The notes under the pieces: generated by a model
The model's input: the letters and a program-made list of their open reading frames with translations, nothing else
What the model was told of the DNA's origin: nothing
Databases searched by the model: none
Origin: Bagarius yarrelli
Taxonomy: Eukaryota; Chordata; Actinopteri; Siluriformes; Sisoridae
DNA length: 64,000 nt
NCBI GenBank assembly: GCA_005784505.1
Contig: VCAZ01000281.1
Location: forward strand, 173,501-237,500
Direction of reading: 5' to 3'
Shown: positions 1 through 11,420 of the stretch, piece by piece
Position numbering within the stretch: the first letter of the stretch is position 1
Layout: the number at the start of each line of letters is the position of its first letter
Made by a program: the position numbers and the translations under genes

Positions 1-86
1 ACAGTTCCCTCAGGCAGCTCAGATTTTATTCATATGTAAAATAGGAGTTTTTTGGTAAAGTTAAACTGTAGTTGTGTATTTTTCAG

Positions 87-196
87 ATGATCTGCCCAGA
101 AAGAAACTCGCACAAATCTACAAGCCCCCGACGCCGGACATGCTGGCGTACCTGGACTTCAGCGTGTCCACCACAGGCATACTTGCTGGAGTGAAG
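87..196 (+). CDS. dip2: dip2 exon (A3-like loop)
   Basis: 110 nt after the acceptor tttttcag and before donor gtatca. It starts with the last two bases of an Asp codon and ends in phase 0. It encodes DLPRKKLAQIYKPP and then a segment ending STTGILAGVK, the degenerate nucleotide-loop (A3) region of the second adenylation domain. Confidence 0.93.
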
Positions 197-907
197 GTAT
201 CATTATAATAACTCATTTGTGCCAAAACTAGTCAGCCATTATTACTAGTTAAACTGAACCATTTTTGTAAATAAAATCCGCTTTGCAAAGAAAAGGGGAC
301 TCGACCCTGTGTAAGAACAAACTAAATCCCATCCTTACAAATGTTTACTTCTTCATGTGTGAGTAATTTGTGACTGTGTTCAGATTTTTCACTAATGTTT
401 TAAATAATTTTTTGCATTTAAAAGGAGAAACACGTTCTGACGATTACCTGATAAATGTTATTTATTTGTTAAAGCACAAATGTTCTCTAAATAAAGCCGA
501 CCAACTTTCTCTTTTAAAGCAGTGAAAAAGGGTTTGGACACCAGACTGACTCTGAATAACATGAACTGTGATTGGTTGCTTTACCTGTCCGTCAGACACC
601 TTTTTGGCTGATTAAAGCCGCTGTGGAAGCTGCAGACTTCCGGTGGGTAGTCTGAAGGTCTGAAGTGCTTTTTTAAAGTGTTTATAAATCTTTCTCCTCT
701 CCTCTCTCTCGCTCTCTCTCTCGCTCTCTCGCTCTATCTCGCTCTCTCTCACACTCTCCTCTCTCTCTCTCTCTCTCTCGCTCTCTCTCCTCTGCTCTCG
801 CTCATCTCTCTCTATCTCGCTCTCTCTCACTCTCTCTCCTCCGCTCTCTCTCAACTCTCTCTCTCTCACTCTCTCTCGCTCTCTCGTCACTCTCTCTCTC
901 TCTCTCC

Positions 908-941
<34 letters not shown>

Positions 942-2235
942 TGTGTCTTCTCTCCCAGATGTCCCACGCTGCTACCAGTGCCTTGTGTCGCTCCATAAAA
1001 AAAAAAGCTGCAGTGTGAACTGTATCCTTCAAGACAAATCGCCATCTGCTTGGACCCATACTGCGGCCTTGGCTTTGCTCTCTGGTGCCTCTGCAGGTCA
1101 GGATTGGAACAAACAAATCTTCTATAGCCGTTTATTCATTAATTCAGGGGTCACGGGGATCAGCTGGAGTCTATCCCAGCCGTCTCTGAAAGGGTGAACG
1201 AAACGTGCAAACTCATGCTGTGAGGCAACAGTGCTAAACACTAAGCCACCGTTCTGCCCCCAACACTAAATTCATTTCAATTGAATCTACGTCGATCCAA
1301 TTAATTTAATTCAACGCAAACCAGCACTGTAGGTACAACACACACACTGATGTAAATATTAGGAAAAAGTCACAGTGAATGTTAAGACCACTGAAAACAC
1401 ACACAGAGCTCACAGACACCAGTTTTAGGCATGTTTAATCTAACATTGTAATTAGTGATCGTTACCAGCTACCTCTCAAAAATATTAACTGAGTTAGTAA
1501 CTGAGTTAGATCATTATAATAGTAACTAATTACCAGGTAAAGTAACTATAGCGTTACACTAATCTTCTTCTTCTTCTCCTCCTTTCTTGTGCGGCGCTTT
1601 CTTTAGATTCGAATAACTTCTCACTGATGTGGAGAGACTCTTTCTTTACACATTACATAAACAGTCTCGTCTTTTACCTCACTGAAGGAAAAGTGGTGTT
1701 TCTACCTCCTGCCATCACTCTGGATCCTGAAAGTGTGTCTGAATTTCATTTGTACTGCTGGTAACCCCACTATGTAGAACATTCTCTTTTAGCAGTCGTG
1801 AAGTACGTACTTACTTAAATCTACGCTAACTTCAGTAGTATTTGTTTAGGGACGACGGCGTTGTCGTGGGTGTGTGTGACTGTGCTTGCTTGTGTGAACA
1901 TGAACACTACTCTGAAGCGATTCTCTTTCGATCGAGCGCTGGTTTTTCTTTTCGCTAACAGTGGTTGGTTTGATTACTCATAACAGTGTTAGTAATGGCG
2001 TTTTTTTATAACGCCGTTACTCCCATCCCTGAACGTCACTGTTCATTTACTAATGTCGCTCTGACAGACAGGAAACGGAGAGAAACAATCCTAAGAGCAT
2101 CACAAAGGTCTTTTGTTGCTTCACTCAGCACTCAGGAGCCGATGCCGCTTTCCTAACATCCAGTCAAATAGTCCAAACAACTATAACAAAATAAAATTAC
2201 AAATTAGAGTTATTCCAGTGCACTCTGTTTATGTA

Positions 2236-2274
<39 letters not shown>

Positions 2275-3390
2275 CGTATACTCGGGACACCAGTCTGTTC
2301 TGGTTCCTCCTCTGGAGTTAGAGAGTAATGTGTCCGTGTGGCTGTCGGCTGTGAGTCAGTATAAAGTCCGCGTCACCTTCTGCTCGTACTCCGTGATGGA
2401 GATGTGCACCAAAGGTCTGGGTTCTCAGACTGAAGCTCTGCGGGTGAGTACAGTTCTTCTCTTTTCCTATCTCTCTCTTTCTTCCTCACTTTCTTCTTCT
2501 GCTTTTCATATATATATATAATGTATATAATGTGTTTTTTCCCTGTCGTCTGTTTCCCCTTTTTATCTCTTCTTCTTTTCTCTCTTTCCATTCTAATCTT
2601 CTCACCCCCCCCCTTCTCTTTCTCTCCCTCTTTTTTCTTTTATAACAGTCTTTTCTATTTCGCAGTAAGGGTTAATAGCTGTTAACAAGACCTGGTTGTT
2701 TGTTTTGTTTTTTATTAAAAATGGTGACAGCATTATAATAATAACATTATAAAAAGTACATCACAACAGAACAACAAAAATCTAAAATAAAATAATAAAA
2801 TGGACGGAATGTTGTTTTTATAATAATATTTTAAAATAAATTTTATAAAAATTGAATGTCAGGTTATCCTGACTTGTTACCGCTAGATTTTTTTTATTTC
2901 TATTTTTGCTTACATCTTTATTCACCTCTGTTTCTTTGCATGTCATCAGTTACGAAATATCAACCTGTCGTGTGTGCGCACCTGCATGGTGGTGGCCGAG
3001 GAGAGACCACGCATCGCCCTCACTCAGTCTTTCTCCAAGATCTTTAAGGATCTGGGCCTTTCGCCTCGAGCCGTCAGCACCACCTTCGGCTGCAGAGTCA
3101 ACGTGGCCATCTGCCTTCAGGTGAGGGGGGGGGGTGCATTTACTTTTGCATTTACTGAATTCCTACTAAACGATCTGATTAGTGTTATTATACTGAATGA
3201 CACATGATTATTTGGGATAATAAAGGAAACTGCACGGCTGATAATCGGTTATGTAATAAAAGAAATGTTATTTTCGCTTCAGTCAATAAAAATGTGCAGT
3301 GAATGAAGTGAAAGTTGAAATTTCTCAGCATCGTGTCTGTGTTCTGATTTTTTTTTCTCCTAATGTGTGTCCTTTTGTGGAGTTTCCTTT

Positions 3391-3427
<37 letters not shown>

Positions 3428-3541
3428 ATCCGTCCCACTTCGTCAGCCCAACAGACTGGGCAACCTGGCTGATCAGGTAGAGTGTAAAGAAGGGAAGAAT
3501 GTACACAGTTTGCCTTTTATTGTATATGTGTGTCTTTGATT

Positions 3542-3583
<42 letters not shown>

Positions 3584-6055
3584 GTTTTCGTGCATAGCTC
3601 ATCTGCATGTCATAGAAAGCTGCTTTATGCTGCCTGTGATTTGGTACAGTCCTTGTTTATTTCTTAATGTGCTGCTGGGTTCAGAGGCTGTGGGTTTGGA
3701 ATTAAGAATACGCTATTTGGCCAAAAGTTTGTGGACGACTTACCCAGCACGCTTAGTGTGTCTTCCCCAAACTGTTGTCACAACACTGGAAGCAAACAGG
3801 TATCTAAGATATGCTGTAGTGTTAGATTTCCTTTTACTGCAACTCAGAGGCTCAAACACTGTTCCAGCATGACACAAATCCTCTGAGCTTCATGAAGACA
3901 TGGTGTGTTCTAAAGAACTTCAGTGTTCTACACAGAGCCTCGACTGACTGCACCCCAGACCTCCTCACCTCAACATTACTGTCTGATGTGGTGGTGCAGT
4001 GGTTAAGGTGTTAGACAGCTAATTGGAAGATCAGGGTTTTAATCCCAGCACCATTAATTTCACTATTGTTGGGCCCCTGAGCAAGGCCCTTAACCCCCAA
4101 TTGCTCTGTCGTATAAAAGAAAAAGTCCCTCCGGATAAGAATGTCTACCAAATACTGTAAATGTAATGATTTCACTAATTAAATTCTAGATGAATGAACA
4201 CAAATTTACACAGTCACGTGACAAAATCTACAAAAAATCCCTTCCAGAAGTGGGGAAATAAGATTAAGTGAGATTAAGGCCCTGTCCCGGTACCCGCACT
4301 CGCACCCTCGGCCCTTTATTCACGTTTCCGCTGACTGACGCATGTCCTTATTTGCCAGTGAGCTTCTCTGTCCCGGCCTACTTGTGCCCTTAATGCACAC
4401 TTTTTGTAAGTGCAGGTCCAGTGGGATTTAGTTTAAGGTTATCTAGTTTAAGGGAAATTAAGTTTAAGGATATTTAGTTTAAGGTTATCTAGTTTAAGGT
4501 TATTACGTTTAAGGATATTTAGTTTAAGGTTATCTAGTTTAAGGTTATTTAGTTTAAGGTTATTTAGTTTAAGGTTATTTAGTTTAAGGATATTTAGTTT
4601 TAGGTTATCTAGTTTAAGGTTATCTAGTTTAAGGTTATCTAGTTTAAGGATGCACTTGTTCCTTTGCCCACTTATCAAGTAAAATTGCACACTTAATGGC
4701 AGACTTTAGGGCGTAGTGCAGGTATCAGGACAGGGAACCCGTCTGGAATAGGACGTCCAAACAACACATATGGACGTAATAGTCAGGGATCCTAATGCGT
4801 TTAGTGTTTATTGAACAGTTTATTTATATTTATTTTTTTTTCCAGATTTAGTTCCCTCTTAACTGTTATAACACGATTATTTTACTAGAACCATTTCAGT
4901 ATTAAACACTGTTTGATGGGCTGTACTATTAATCACTGACTGTAGTACTGCTTTTTTTTGTTTATGCTGCAGTCTTTTATTTTGTCTAATTCTGTTCAAA
5001 TACTGTTTATAACATGCCCTCATCAGCTGCCTACATCGAACGAGTATCACGGTCTCATATAGACAAAGATTTAACCACACTTATTTTATTTTTATTCATT
5101 TTAATGTATTTTTTTAACACTGTAGTGGTTTAGGTTTTGACCAGTGGTTTTTAATTCCCAGCACCACCATGCTGCTACTGCTGGGGGTTCGAGCTCAGCC
5201 ATTAACCTTCAGCTGCTCAGTTAGATAAGTGTTAGTCGCTCTGGAATGCCAGGAATGTTAATGTTCTGGAACTTCTGTAAGGCGCCTTCTATCTCTTACC
5301 TTCAATTTTAAGTTAGAAATTTATAAATGTAGTGAAATGTTTTTTTACAGTTGTCCTTGTTATAAATATAATCAGTTAACAGTCATAAATAGAATTAACA
5401 GTCAATTAAGATGAAATGATTTGGAATAATTTGGATTTAGCATTTGTTAACAATGATATGTTGATATGAATAATATGAATTATTATTAGTATTGTTGAAT
5501 TCAATAACATGTCATGTGACTAAGAGCCTAATAACGCAGGCTCCGCTGACCCAAAAAAACTTCATCTCCATCTGTAAACGTCCTTTAGGAACCACGTGTG
5601 AGAACAAGTGTAGTAATATAAACAGAGCAAACTGTGATATAGATAATAATAAAACGGGCACCAAACTGAAGAGGGGCAATAGACCAGTATCATCATTTCA
5701 ATATTGAATAATTTAATGTGCACAAATCAATTAAAATCTTATATCTATACCTTCAGTGTTTGTTAATCCGATATAAATATATATAAAGTTCTTCTCTGAA
5801 CAATGTTTATTGATAACCGAAGGTACTCCCTAGCAGACAAGATGGTTCCATATATGGGTGGAACTGATATTACAGAACCGATATCCAATAATGAAAAGGG
5901 TTTAATATCCGAAAAAAATATCAGTAAAACCAACTGGACAATTGGTTTGGACAAAGTTTATTTAGAAAATACCGCTAAGGTCGACTAAATTTCTCAGATG
6001 GAACTTTAATAAAGGCATGTTTTAAACGCTGTATTTGAAATTTGTAGTCTGGGTG

Positions 6056-6111
<56 letters not shown>

Positions 6112-7595
6112 CTGCTGTGGTAAAAAATTTACTAGTCTGTGCTTTCCATTATGTGGATGCCACTAACACAGAGTAACTACAGGTGAAGAAATCTTTGCCC
6201 TCTTGTGGTTGAGGCTGGTTTAACCCTCGCTGTTTCTGCAGTAGTTTTGCACCTGATCCTATACAGGGCAATTAAACAAATTCCTGAAGGACCTGATCAT
6301 AGTTAAAATAACATTCCATTCATGTGGTTCTTTTTGTGGTGCTATTTTACACTAACCAGTAACATAAAGAAACAAGATACTGAAAATTATTATCAGTAGA
6401 AACAAAATAAAATGTGGAATGTCACACACACAGATTGTTTATCACGTCTCCAAAATCGGACCCTTTTTTTGACCAGTGCTTGAACTGTAACTGAATTTGT
6501 CCTAAATGATGGAAGTCCATGAGATCTGGTCCTTCAAATCTCTCTCTGTGTTTCAGTAAAGCATTTAATTGCCAGACTAATGCCACTTTTTCCCATGCAG
6601 GGTACAGCCGGTCCTGATCCCACCACTGTCTATGTGGACATGAGAGCACTTCGCCATGACAGGTGAGGTTTTTTTTATAGTGCAAAACCCAACAGTGTGA
6701 AGCTGATAGTACAGTCCAGGAGAAAATGGTGATATTTAATGAGTGTTTTGGAGTTATTATATTATTATATGGTTCGTGATGAGCGATGTGTGTAAGTGAT
6801 AATGTGTTTGGTGGATGATGGGGGTTTAGTAAGTATAATGGGAGTTGATAAAAGGGTTTAGTGGTGTATAATAGATAACATTTTGTAAAGGTGGTTGATG
6901 CATGGGTATTGATGCTGTTTGATGTCTCAGGGATGTTTAGTTGTGTTTGATGGCAATAGCGATTTGGTGGTTATTAAGAGTTAATTTGGGTTGTGACGAT
7001 AAAATATTTCATATCATATCACAATAAATTCTCTGTCTATACCAATGATAAGCTCTGGACATTTTTATGCTATATGGTTTAAACATTCCAGTGTCCTCTT
7101 GGTGAGCCACCGCCAAATTTGGTAAGCTGAGATTCTTGTGTTTGAATGATGCAAACCATTTTAAGATGCGATAAACATCAGGTACGGCGTCTTTCTTAGG
7201 CCGCCAATAGCCAACAAAAATCATGTAGTTACACGATAAAAGATCCAAACAATCAAATGAATTTATCCATTAATATATATATATTGTATTGATCAATATT
7301 AGATACATCTTAAGATTACATATCGCCCAGCCGTGGGTTAATTAAGGAGTTTGAGGAGTTATTTAGTAATGTAGAATAGTGTGTGATGGTGTTTTATGAA
7401 TAATGTAGATGAATAGTAGAGTTTAATGGATAGTGTGAGTTCACCAAAGCCGCACTGGAGATTCGGATCATAGAATATAGAAAGTATAGAAAAATCATTG
7501 GCAAACTGTATTTTATTTTAATTTTTAGAGTGCGGCTAGTTGAAAGAGGCTCTCCACACAGCCTGCCTCTGATGGAGTCTGGAAAGGTAAGCAAA

Positions 7596-7626
<31 letters not shown>

Positions 7627-9503
7627 TTTCATTATTGGTGAAGGTTTTGTATTGTTGATTGGCAGATCAGGGTTTAAGTCCCACCACTGCCTAGCTGCTA
7701 CATTTGGGCCCTTGAGCAAGGCCTTTAACCCTTTCTGCTCCAGAGACACCATATCATAGCTGACCACAACGTTTATCGCCGGAGTCCATAAAGAAAAGAA
7801 TTTCACTGTGCACTTATTTATATTTGACAAGTAAAGTCTTACTGACCTCCCGACTGCTTTCAGTTAGGACCTGGAGATTGTTACTCATGCTTTTATCAGC
7901 AGGACACTGGATTATTGTGTAATACACTCCTGACCGGCATTTCCAAAATAACCACCAAACAGCTGCAGCTCATACAGAAGACAGAACCCTGACACCAGGA
8001 CTAGAACCAGTAAATCGGAATATGTCCCCTCCGGTCCTCAGGTCTTGACAGGCGCTGCCACTTACATTTAGGATTGATTTTAAATCACTGTTTCTCATTT
8101 ATTAATCACTCAATGGACAATAGAACCTAAATACATTTCAGATATCATCACTGAATATAAACCAATCAGATCAATCGGATCAAGTCAGATAGACATACCA
8201 AGAATTCAGTTTAAATCTGCGTTTAGCTGTAACGCAGCCCGCAGTAGAAACCAGCTTCCCGAAGAGATCAGATGTGTTAAATCAGTGGCCATCTTTAAAT
8301 CCAGACTCAAAACACACTAATGCTTAATTCTGCATTTACTGAATCAGCGCCGTAACACGTGCCGACTGATTGCATTATTTTATATTCTTATCTGTTCTCA
8401 TGATATAAATCCTCAGTTTTTAGTGTTGTGATTATTTTTCATGATCATTTTAATTCCTGACACTTTGAATTAGAGCTGTGTATGAAACGTGCTATGCAGT
8501 TCTTAGTTCTCCGGATTGTGTTCGTCTTGCTCTGGTCTGTTAGTCTCAGTTTTGCAGCTTGTGTTTAAACTCTAAATGAACTGCATGAGACTTCTCCAGA
8601 TTTACTTTATATTTATTTATGTGTTTCTGTTGCAGATTCTGCCTGGTGTAAAAGTAATCATAGCTCACACAGAGACCAAAGGACCGCTGGGAGACTCTCA
8701 TCTCGGGGAGGTGCGTTTCCTCTTAACACCCTTTAGTTCCCTGTATGAACGTCTTCCAGGATGTGTTTTTGTGAGAATAGTCTGAGAATAAGGAAAGATG
8801 GAATTGTAGAGTTTGTGATTTGTGATGCTTCTACAGATCTGGGTCAGCAGCCCCCACAATGCTACCGGATACTACACGGTGTTCGGTGAGGAGGCTCTGC
8901 ACGCTGACCACTTTTGCACTAAATTAAGTTTTGGTGACACACAAACCGTGTGGGCGCGGACGGGATACCTGGGCTTCCTGCGCAGGACGGAGCTGACTGA
9001 CGCCAGCGGAGGTAAACAAGCCGCCAGAGACATTTTTACACACACCTTTATTCAGTATCTGTCTGATCCTCTTTCAGTGACACAATTATACAGTATTATT
9101 TTATAAATTACATTCATGTCTAACTGCATTTTGATCTTTAGGGTGCATGTGTTTGTGGACCCGTTTTAGAAATGGCTTATGGGTTATTATGTCCTTCAGT
9201 GTTTTGTTTCGACTTTTAGGAAACTATTTTTTTGTTAGCTGCACTGGCAACGCTGTGATATGGGTCATGTGACAGTTTCTAATTTAAATATTTATTCATT
9301 AATATTTAATGTATTGATTGAGTAATTAATCTTGATGTGTGTCTGTGTGTGCAGAACGGCATGATGCCCTGTACGTTGTAGGATCCCTGGATGAGACATT
9401 AGAGCTCAGAGGGATGCGCTATCACCCCATTGATATTGAAACCTCTGTTATCAGATCTCACAAGAGCATCGCTGAGTGGTAAGAAAATGCCCTTTTCCTC
9501 TCT

Positions 9504-9540
<37 letters not shown>

Positions 9541-10043
9541 TTTCTCTCTTTAATCCAGTTTTATTCCAGCTGTGGTAATAAACTGATACTGAAACTGCTT
9601 AAATAAGCTAATAAAGTTGATAATCGGTATGTTAGATTAATAATGTGCAAATAATCAAGTACTGAAAATAATTAGTCATATTGGTGGCACAGAGGGGCCT
9701 CTTAAATAAAGTTCTGCTTAGGGTCTCCTAAAGGCTAGGACCGGCCCTGCATTTTTAACCCCGCTATTGCTGTGTGCCTGTCCTCTGCAGTGCTGTGTTT
9801 ACGTGGACTAACTTGCTGGTGGTGGTGGTGGAGCTGGAAGGCTTGGAGCAGGAGGCTCTGGATCTCGTTCCTCTCGTTACCAACGTGGTTCTGGAGGAGC
9901 ACTACCTGATCGTGGGTGTGGTGGTAGTGGTGGACCCTGGTGTCATTCCCATCAACTCTCGTGGTGAAAAGCAACGTATGCACCTACGCGACGGCTTCCT
10001 GGCCGATCAGCTCGACCCCATTTATGTGGCCTACAACATGTGA
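87..10043 (+). CDS. dip2: DIP2-family protein (DIP2A/DIP2B type), C-terminal ten exons, 5' part outside window
   Basis: Disco-interacting protein 2, a cytoplasmic protein with a DMAP1-binding region and two tandem adenylate-forming domains related to fatty acyl-AMP ligases. The family is linked to diacylglycerol metabolism in yeast, fly and mouse and to neuronal development. Seen here: coding segments 87-196, 959-1096, 2275-2443, 2950-3120, 6601-6662, 7529-7586, 8636-8710, 8837-9011, 9355-9478 and 9791-10043, about 445 residues. All have GT/AG borders and compatible phases. They cover the second adenylation domain: a degenerate A3-like loop (SVSTTGILAGVK), TGYLGFLRRTELTD (A7 region), the A8-like VVGSLDETLELRGMRYHPID, and the invariant family C-terminus FLADQLDPIYVAYNM. 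Phrases such as NLSCVRTCMVVAEERPR and IWVSSPHNATGYYTV fit DIP2A/DIP2B better than DIP2C; I cannot separate A from B. Oddity: exon 2 has an A10 run that breaks the frame. The 5' half lies left of the window. Confidence 0.95.
696..940. repeat. CT-rich microsatellite before dip2 exon 2
   Basis: About 245 bp of imperfect (CT)n with CG and AC interruptions, ending ~18 bp before the splice acceptor at 958. It makes open frames on both strands (Ser/Leu-rich and Arg/Glu-rich) that are artefacts of the repeat. Confidence 0.95.
959..1096 (+). CDS. dip2: dip2 exon with an A10 homopolymer frameshift
   Basis: The acceptor ctcccag sits directly after a ~240 bp CT-rich microsatellite; the donor is gtcagg. 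The exon opens MSHAATSALCRSI, the family's conserved continuation of the A3 region. Ten A residues (1007-1016) then put the following conserved part (LQCELYPSR, then CLDPYCGLGFALWCLC) in the +1 frame. Read literally, translation stops at a TGA a few codons later. The exon is 138 nt; phase matching to the next exon needs 137, so exactly one base is in excess. Confidence 0.9.
2229..2273. repeat. GT microsatellite abutting dip2 exon 3
   Basis: (GT)n of about 45 bp running straight into the acceptor AG of the next dip2 exon. Confidence 0.95.
2275..2443 (+). CDS. dip2: dip2 exon
   Basis: 169 nt, 1+56 codons. It encodes VYSGHQSVLVPPLELES through to SYSVMEMCTKGLGSQTEALR. The donor is gtgagt. The acceptor is tgtgtgtag at the very end of a ~45 bp GT repeat, with no ordinary polypyrimidine tract next to it. 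Confidence 0.93.
2950..3120 (+). CDS. dip2: dip2 exon
   Basis: 57 codons between acceptor gtcatcag and donor gtgagg. It encodes LSCVRTCMVVAEERPRIALT, SFSKIFKDLGLSPRAVSTTF and GCRVNVAICLQ, among the most conserved stretches of DIP2 proteins. Confidence 0.95.
3395..3582. repeat. two GT microsatellites in a dip2 intron
   Basis: (TG)n at about 3395-3425 and 3541-3582, separated by ~115 bp of unique sequence. The local open frames on both strands are artefacts. Confidence 0.9.
3700..4255 (+). mobile_element. dispersed DNA-transposon-like relic, interrupted by a SINE
   Basis: Contains gccaaaagtttgtggac, cttccccaaactgttg and cactgttccagcatgac, and ends near ccttccagaag. The same elements in the same order recur at 13008-13345. 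A SINE (3989-4165) splits this copy. It resembles a common fish DNA-transposon remnant of Tc1/mariner type, but I see no terminal repeats or intact transposase, so the class is tentative. Confidence 0.55.
3989..4165 (+). mobile_element. tRNA-derived SINE (family 1), nested
   Basis: tRNA-like head (ggttaaggtgttagac, then a degenerate B box agggttttaatccc), a middle gggcccctgagcaaggccct, and the tail shared by this family ending aaatactgtaaatg. It interrupts the older repeat at 3700-4255. Confidence 0.8.
4434..4655. repeat. 15-bp minisatellite
   Basis: About 14-15 copies of a unit like TTTAAGGTTATCTAG. Because 15 is a multiple of three, the minus strand reads as a repeating NLKLD/NLKLN pentapeptide, which explains the 80-residue open frame there. 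Intronic in dip2. Confidence 0.9.
5126..5255 (+). mobile_element. degenerate family 1 SINE fragment
   Basis: Retains cccagcaccacc, ggggttcgagc and agtcgctctgga in the family order, with deletions. Confidence 0.6.
6057..6104. repeat. T48 homopolymer
   Basis: Uninterrupted run of about 48 T within a dip2 intron; possibly the poly(A) tail of a retroposon on the minus strand. Confidence 0.95.
6195..6208 (-). promoter_or_regulatory. CTCF-like motif
   Basis: Minus strand CCACAAGAGGGCAA matches the vertebrate CTCF core CCASYAGRKGGCRS at 12 of 14 positions. It lies in the dip2 intron before the exon at 6601. Confidence 0.35.
6601..6662 (+). CDS. dip2: dip2 exon
   Basis: 62 nt, 20 codons plus two bases, after acceptor cccatgcag and before donor gtgagg. 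It encodes GTAGPDPTTVYVDMRALRHD, matching the DIP2 family. The preceding intron is about 3.5 kb and holds a DNA-transposon relic, SINEs, a 15-bp minisatellite and a T48 run. Confidence 0.95.
7529..7586 (+). CDS. dip2: dip2 exon
   Basis: 58 nt, 1+19 codons, between acceptor tttttag and donor gtaagc. It encodes VRLVERGSPHSLPLMESGK, a near-invariant DIP2 segment. Confidence 0.95.
7648..7745 (+). mobile_element. truncated family 1 SINE
   Basis: Carries ggcagatcagggtttaagtc and gggcccttgagcaaggcctt, the SINE head and middle, directly after a CA microsatellite (7600-7621). Confidence 0.6.
7985..8330 (+). mobile_element. non-LTR retrotransposon 3' coding relic
   Basis: Interrupted reading frames give pieces such as PLTFRIDFK, RNQLPEEIRCVKSVAIFKSR and LKTH, the pattern of the last ~80 residues of many fish LINE ORF2 proteins. 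Several stops; a dead fragment inside a dip2 intron. Confidence 0.55.
8636..8710 (+). CDS. dip2: dip2 exon
   Basis: 25 codons between acceptor ctgttgcag and donor gtgcgt. It encodes ILPGVKVIIAHTETKGPLGD followed by SHLGE. The ATG 60 nt upstream in the same open frame is intronic. Confidence 0.95.
8837..9011 (+). CDS. dip2: dip2 exon (A7-like region)
   Basis: 175 nt, 58 codons plus one base, between acceptor ttctacag and donor gtaaac. It encodes IWVSSPHNATGYYTVFGEEA and, later, LSFGDTQTVWARTGYLGFLR. The TGYLGF segment corresponds to the TGD region of adenylate-forming enzymes. Confidence 0.95.
9355..9478 (+). CDS. dip2: dip2 exon (A8-like hinge region)
   Basis: 124 nt, 2+40 codons+2, between acceptor gtgtgcag and donor gtaaga. 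It encodes RHDALYVVGSLDETLELRGM then RYHPIDIETSVIRSHKSIAE, the equivalent of the A8 hinge of the adenylation fold. A short CT microsatellite follows the donor (about 9505-9548). Confidence 0.95.
9791..10043 (+). CDS. dip2: dip2 last coding exon
   Basis: Starts after acceptor tcctctgcag and ends at TGA 10041-10043; 84 codons including the stop. It encodes AVFTWTNLLVVVVELEGLEQ and ends GFLADQLDPIYVAYNM, the invariant DIP2 C-terminus. The opposite-strand open frame here is a shadow. Confidence 0.96.
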
Positions 10044-11420
10044 AACCAGAAAAAGAAAGAAAGTGAGACAAGAAGTGAGACATCCTCATGACGAATGGAC
10101 ATGATGGAACTATGCAGCTTGTGTGTGTGTGCGTGTGCGTGTGTGTGTTTTTCCTTTAAGGACAAAAACGCCTCTGATACGAAACAGTGTCTCCACATTT
10201 CATAAGTGACTTTATGTCATTTTCATTTTAATGTCATTTTAAATAACAGGTTGAAGAAATATATTATATATATATAAAAAGTTCCTTTCAGGTTAAATAT
10301 GCTGATATTTGCACTGGATCTACGACGACAAATGTAGTTCACAAAAATGGAAGTCTGTCTCACCCAAAACCATGTGAAAATTGGCATATGGAGGTGGAAT
10401 ATTGTATGTTAAATTCTAACAATGTTAGGTGAAGATATTGTAATGAAATTAAATATGTTACTGTAGTCGCGCTACTTGTAGATGGAACTAACTGAAAGTG
10501 TATTCGTCCGCCATTTTTGCTTAGCTAAAGGCTTCAGAGAATATAAATCTATATTCCGGTGCATAGTGGGGATTTTATGGGATGTTTGGGTGCACTGAAA
10601 GTGCACTTAAATATTATCTTACTTTCTATTTACATCCTTTTAAAGTCTGGCTAAAAACATATCTTCAAAAAACTCCTCCTCCATCACTCAAGGAACTGTA
10701 AGAAATATGAGCCAAAAAAGTGTCCACTGAGCCACTTTTAGAAAATCTATCAGAAGCAGCAGACCCTCCAGACCCTTCAGACCCTCCAGACCCTCCCATT
10801 TAAAATACTCATTTTTACACGCTATAATTAGGGACGCACTCATTCTGAGCTCAGATATTATTTAGGGTGGATAGGAAACAGTATCTTTCTAAGAAGAATT
10901 AACTTGAAGTGGATTTAGCACTGCTAAAGATCCAGAAAATCAGCATGAATGGTGTTGCCTTTATGTCCGTCAGTGAGTATTAGTGTTTCACTGTGTATTA
11001 CTTTTGTTCCTATATCATATAAAACTCTACTTTAATCATATTTTCACAATATTAACAGCAGGATTTCTTTTCCAGCCATCGCAGAATGTTCTTAATCACA
11101 TCAGCACATCTGTGTGACAGAAAGAACTCAACCTTTGACATTTACGCTGATGATTTTGGGTGAGATTGACTTTCTGGTACTTTAATAGGCTACAATACTG
11201 GGGCTGCAATATTGTTGAACAAATTAAGATGTAGAATTCCACTGATTCGTGCTAAAGGTTCATTTGAAAAAAAAAAACGTACGCAATATTGATACTGATC
11301 TTTGTTTTCGAACCCATATTAGAATTTCACATTGGTTAGAATATCTTCTTAATGTTGTGGCTGATGAATCACGAGTAATCAGGAGTAAACACACTGCTCA
11401 TCCAGGAGCTTTAACTAAAA
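10044..11420. other. dip2 3' flank, no further gene seen
   Basis: Probable dip2 3' untranslated sequence followed by intergenic DNA. A short LINE-like remnant (catccttttaaagtctggct, near 10635) is present. No splice-consistent open frame on either strand. Confidence 0.5.
10448..10453 (+). promoter_or_regulatory. candidate poly(A) signal of dip2
   Basis: ATTAAA about 400 nt after the dip2 stop, with a GT-containing stretch (gtgtattcgt) ~45 nt downstream. It is the first plausible signal after the stop; no transcript evidence is available here. Confidence 0.35.

Noticed and set aside
612..1116. Arg/Glu-rich and Ser/Leu-rich open frames
   Set aside because: CT microsatellite on both strands; the real content is the dip2 exon at 959-1096.
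9735..9983. His-rich minus open frame
   Set aside because: Antisense shadow of the last dip2 exon.
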